From positions 1 to 6,747 of the forward strand of contig CANQCJ010000119.1 in NCBI GenBank assembly GCA_947589205.1: 6,747 nucleotides of DNA. Direction: 5' to 3'. Positions 6,502 through 6,747 of this stretch are shown in pieces. Below the pieces are notes generated by a model that was given only the letters and a program-made list of their open reading frames with translations, did not search any database and was not told the DNA's origin. A program made the translations under genes and the position numbers. Origin of the DNA: an uncultured Ruminococcus sp. Lineage in GTDB: Bacteria; Bacillota; Clostridia; Oscillospirales; Ruminococcaceae. Positions within the stretch are counted from its first letter, which is position 1. Every line of letters begins with the position of its first letter.

Positions 6502-6581
6502 ATATAAGCTGTCTCACACAAGACATCACGAAGAAAAGCGATGAGCTTGGAAGGATAAGCAAAAATCACTTCACAAAACGT

Positions 6582-6603
6582 TCAAAAACAATTTACAAAA
6601 AGT
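6582..6603 (+). promoter_or_regulatory. UP element upstream of rRNA promoter P2
   Basis: The 22 bases fit the known UP-element pattern (nnAAAWWTWTTTTnnnAAAnnn) with two mismatches, C at 6589 and A at 6591. They lie at about -59 to -38 from the predicted P2 start, where the alpha-subunit C-terminal domains of RNA polymerase bind. The A-runs at 6584-6588 and 6597-6601 form its two halves. Confidence 0.65.
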
Positions 6604-6606
6604 ACA

Positions 6607-6635
6607 TTGACAAAAAGAAAAAGAAGTGATATAAT
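6607..6635 (+). promoter_or_regulatory. rRNA operon promoter P2 (consensus, extended -10)
   Basis: TTGACA (6607-6612), 17-nt spacer, TATAAT (6630-6635) preceded by TGA. The predicted start is near A6641/G6642. It lies 134 bp after P1 with the same spacer length, the tandem arrangement common at rRNA operons of Bacillota. Confidence 0.87.
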
Positions 6636-6684
6636 AAAATAGTTGACCCGCTCAAAACGGAAGTTAAAGAAAAGGTCAGCGAAC

Positions 6685-6703
6685 GGTATCTTGAAAATTG
6701 AAC
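6685..6703 (+). promoter_or_regulatory. boxA-like antitermination motif in the rRNA leader
   Basis: GGTATCTTGAAAATTGAAC resembles the boxA region (CTTTGAAAACT type) that precedes 16S rRNA in Bacillota, where NusB, NusE and related factors help polymerase resist termination. The core CTTGAAAATT (6690-6699) recurs at 6720-6729. Confidence 0.55.
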
Positions 6704-6747
6704 GATCGAACTAAAAACCCTTGAAAATTACTTTGAGTAATAAGGTC

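Larger units (their letters stand above)
6508..6747 (+). other. rRNA operon leader, partial (16S gene expected just past the window end)
   Basis: No open reading frame of useful size occupies this stretch. It starts at P1, includes P2, and then carries leader sequence with the CTTGAAAATT motifs. The conserved 16S 5' end (GAGTTTGATC type) is not reached before the last base, so no rRNA gene itself is called. A tRNA or other stable-RNA operon is the main alternative. Confidence 0.65.

Noticed and set aside
6540..6557. A five-codon frame (ATG AGC TTG GAA GGA TAA) between the two rRNA promoters, as a possible leader peptide
   Set aside because: It is very short, has only weak purine-rich sequence upstream, and shows no regulatory codon run or attenuator hairpin.
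6643..6671. A third rRNA promoter starting at TTGACC (6643-6648)
   Set aside because: There is no -10 hexamer 16-18 nt downstream (AAAGAA at 6666-6671).

Overview
The window looks like chromosomal DNA from a low- to mid-GC, endospore-forming member of the Bacillota, most likely class Clostridia. The evidence is A/T-rich intergenic DNA with textbook sigma-A promoters, strong Shine-Dalgarno sites, a SleB-type spore cortex-lytic enzyme, and gene families typical of gut Clostridia (a GyrI-like effector domain, a small TfoX_N protein, a YfhO membrane protein). The genus cannot be fixed from this sequence.

Layout, left to right. Bases 1-482 (+) hold the 3' part of a gene with a GyrI-like/AraC effector-binding domain. 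It is followed by a small TfoX_N-domain gene (545-871, +). That gene converges on a leftward pair across a hairpin that can terminate in both directions. The pair is yfhO (3860-1464, -), a large multi-pass GT-C-like membrane protein, then a NudF-type Nudix hydrolase (1459-923, -). The two genes are 4 nt apart, and the second gene's ribosome binding site lies inside the end of the first. A divergent promoter region (about 3890-4040) drives yfhO-nudF leftward and guaB (IMP dehydrogenase, 4096-5571, +) rightward from a perfect TTGACA-17-TATAAT promoter. guaB converges on sleB (6309-5614, -) across a second two-way terminator.

The right end (about 6473-6747) has no protein gene. It carries two tandem, perfect-consensus, extended -10 sigma-A promoters, the second with a near-consensus UP element. 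A leader follows with CTTGAAAATT motifs of the boxA type found ahead of 16S rRNA. I read this as the promoter and leader of an rRNA operon whose 16S gene starts just beyond the window.

Functionally the genes are mostly separate housekeeping units: guanine nucleotide synthesis (guaB), rRNA transcription, spore germination (sleB), cell-envelope sugar modification (yfhO) and nucleotide clean-up (nudF). One plausible link is that guaB feeds the GTP pool, which in Bacillota sets the activity of rRNA promoters, and it sits beside an rrn promoter here. I found no mobile element, CRISPR array, toxin-antitoxin pair, defence system or clearly new system. The most rewarding parts for closer study are the rrn control region, the coupled yfhO-nudF pair and a candidate sporulation promoter ahead of sleB.
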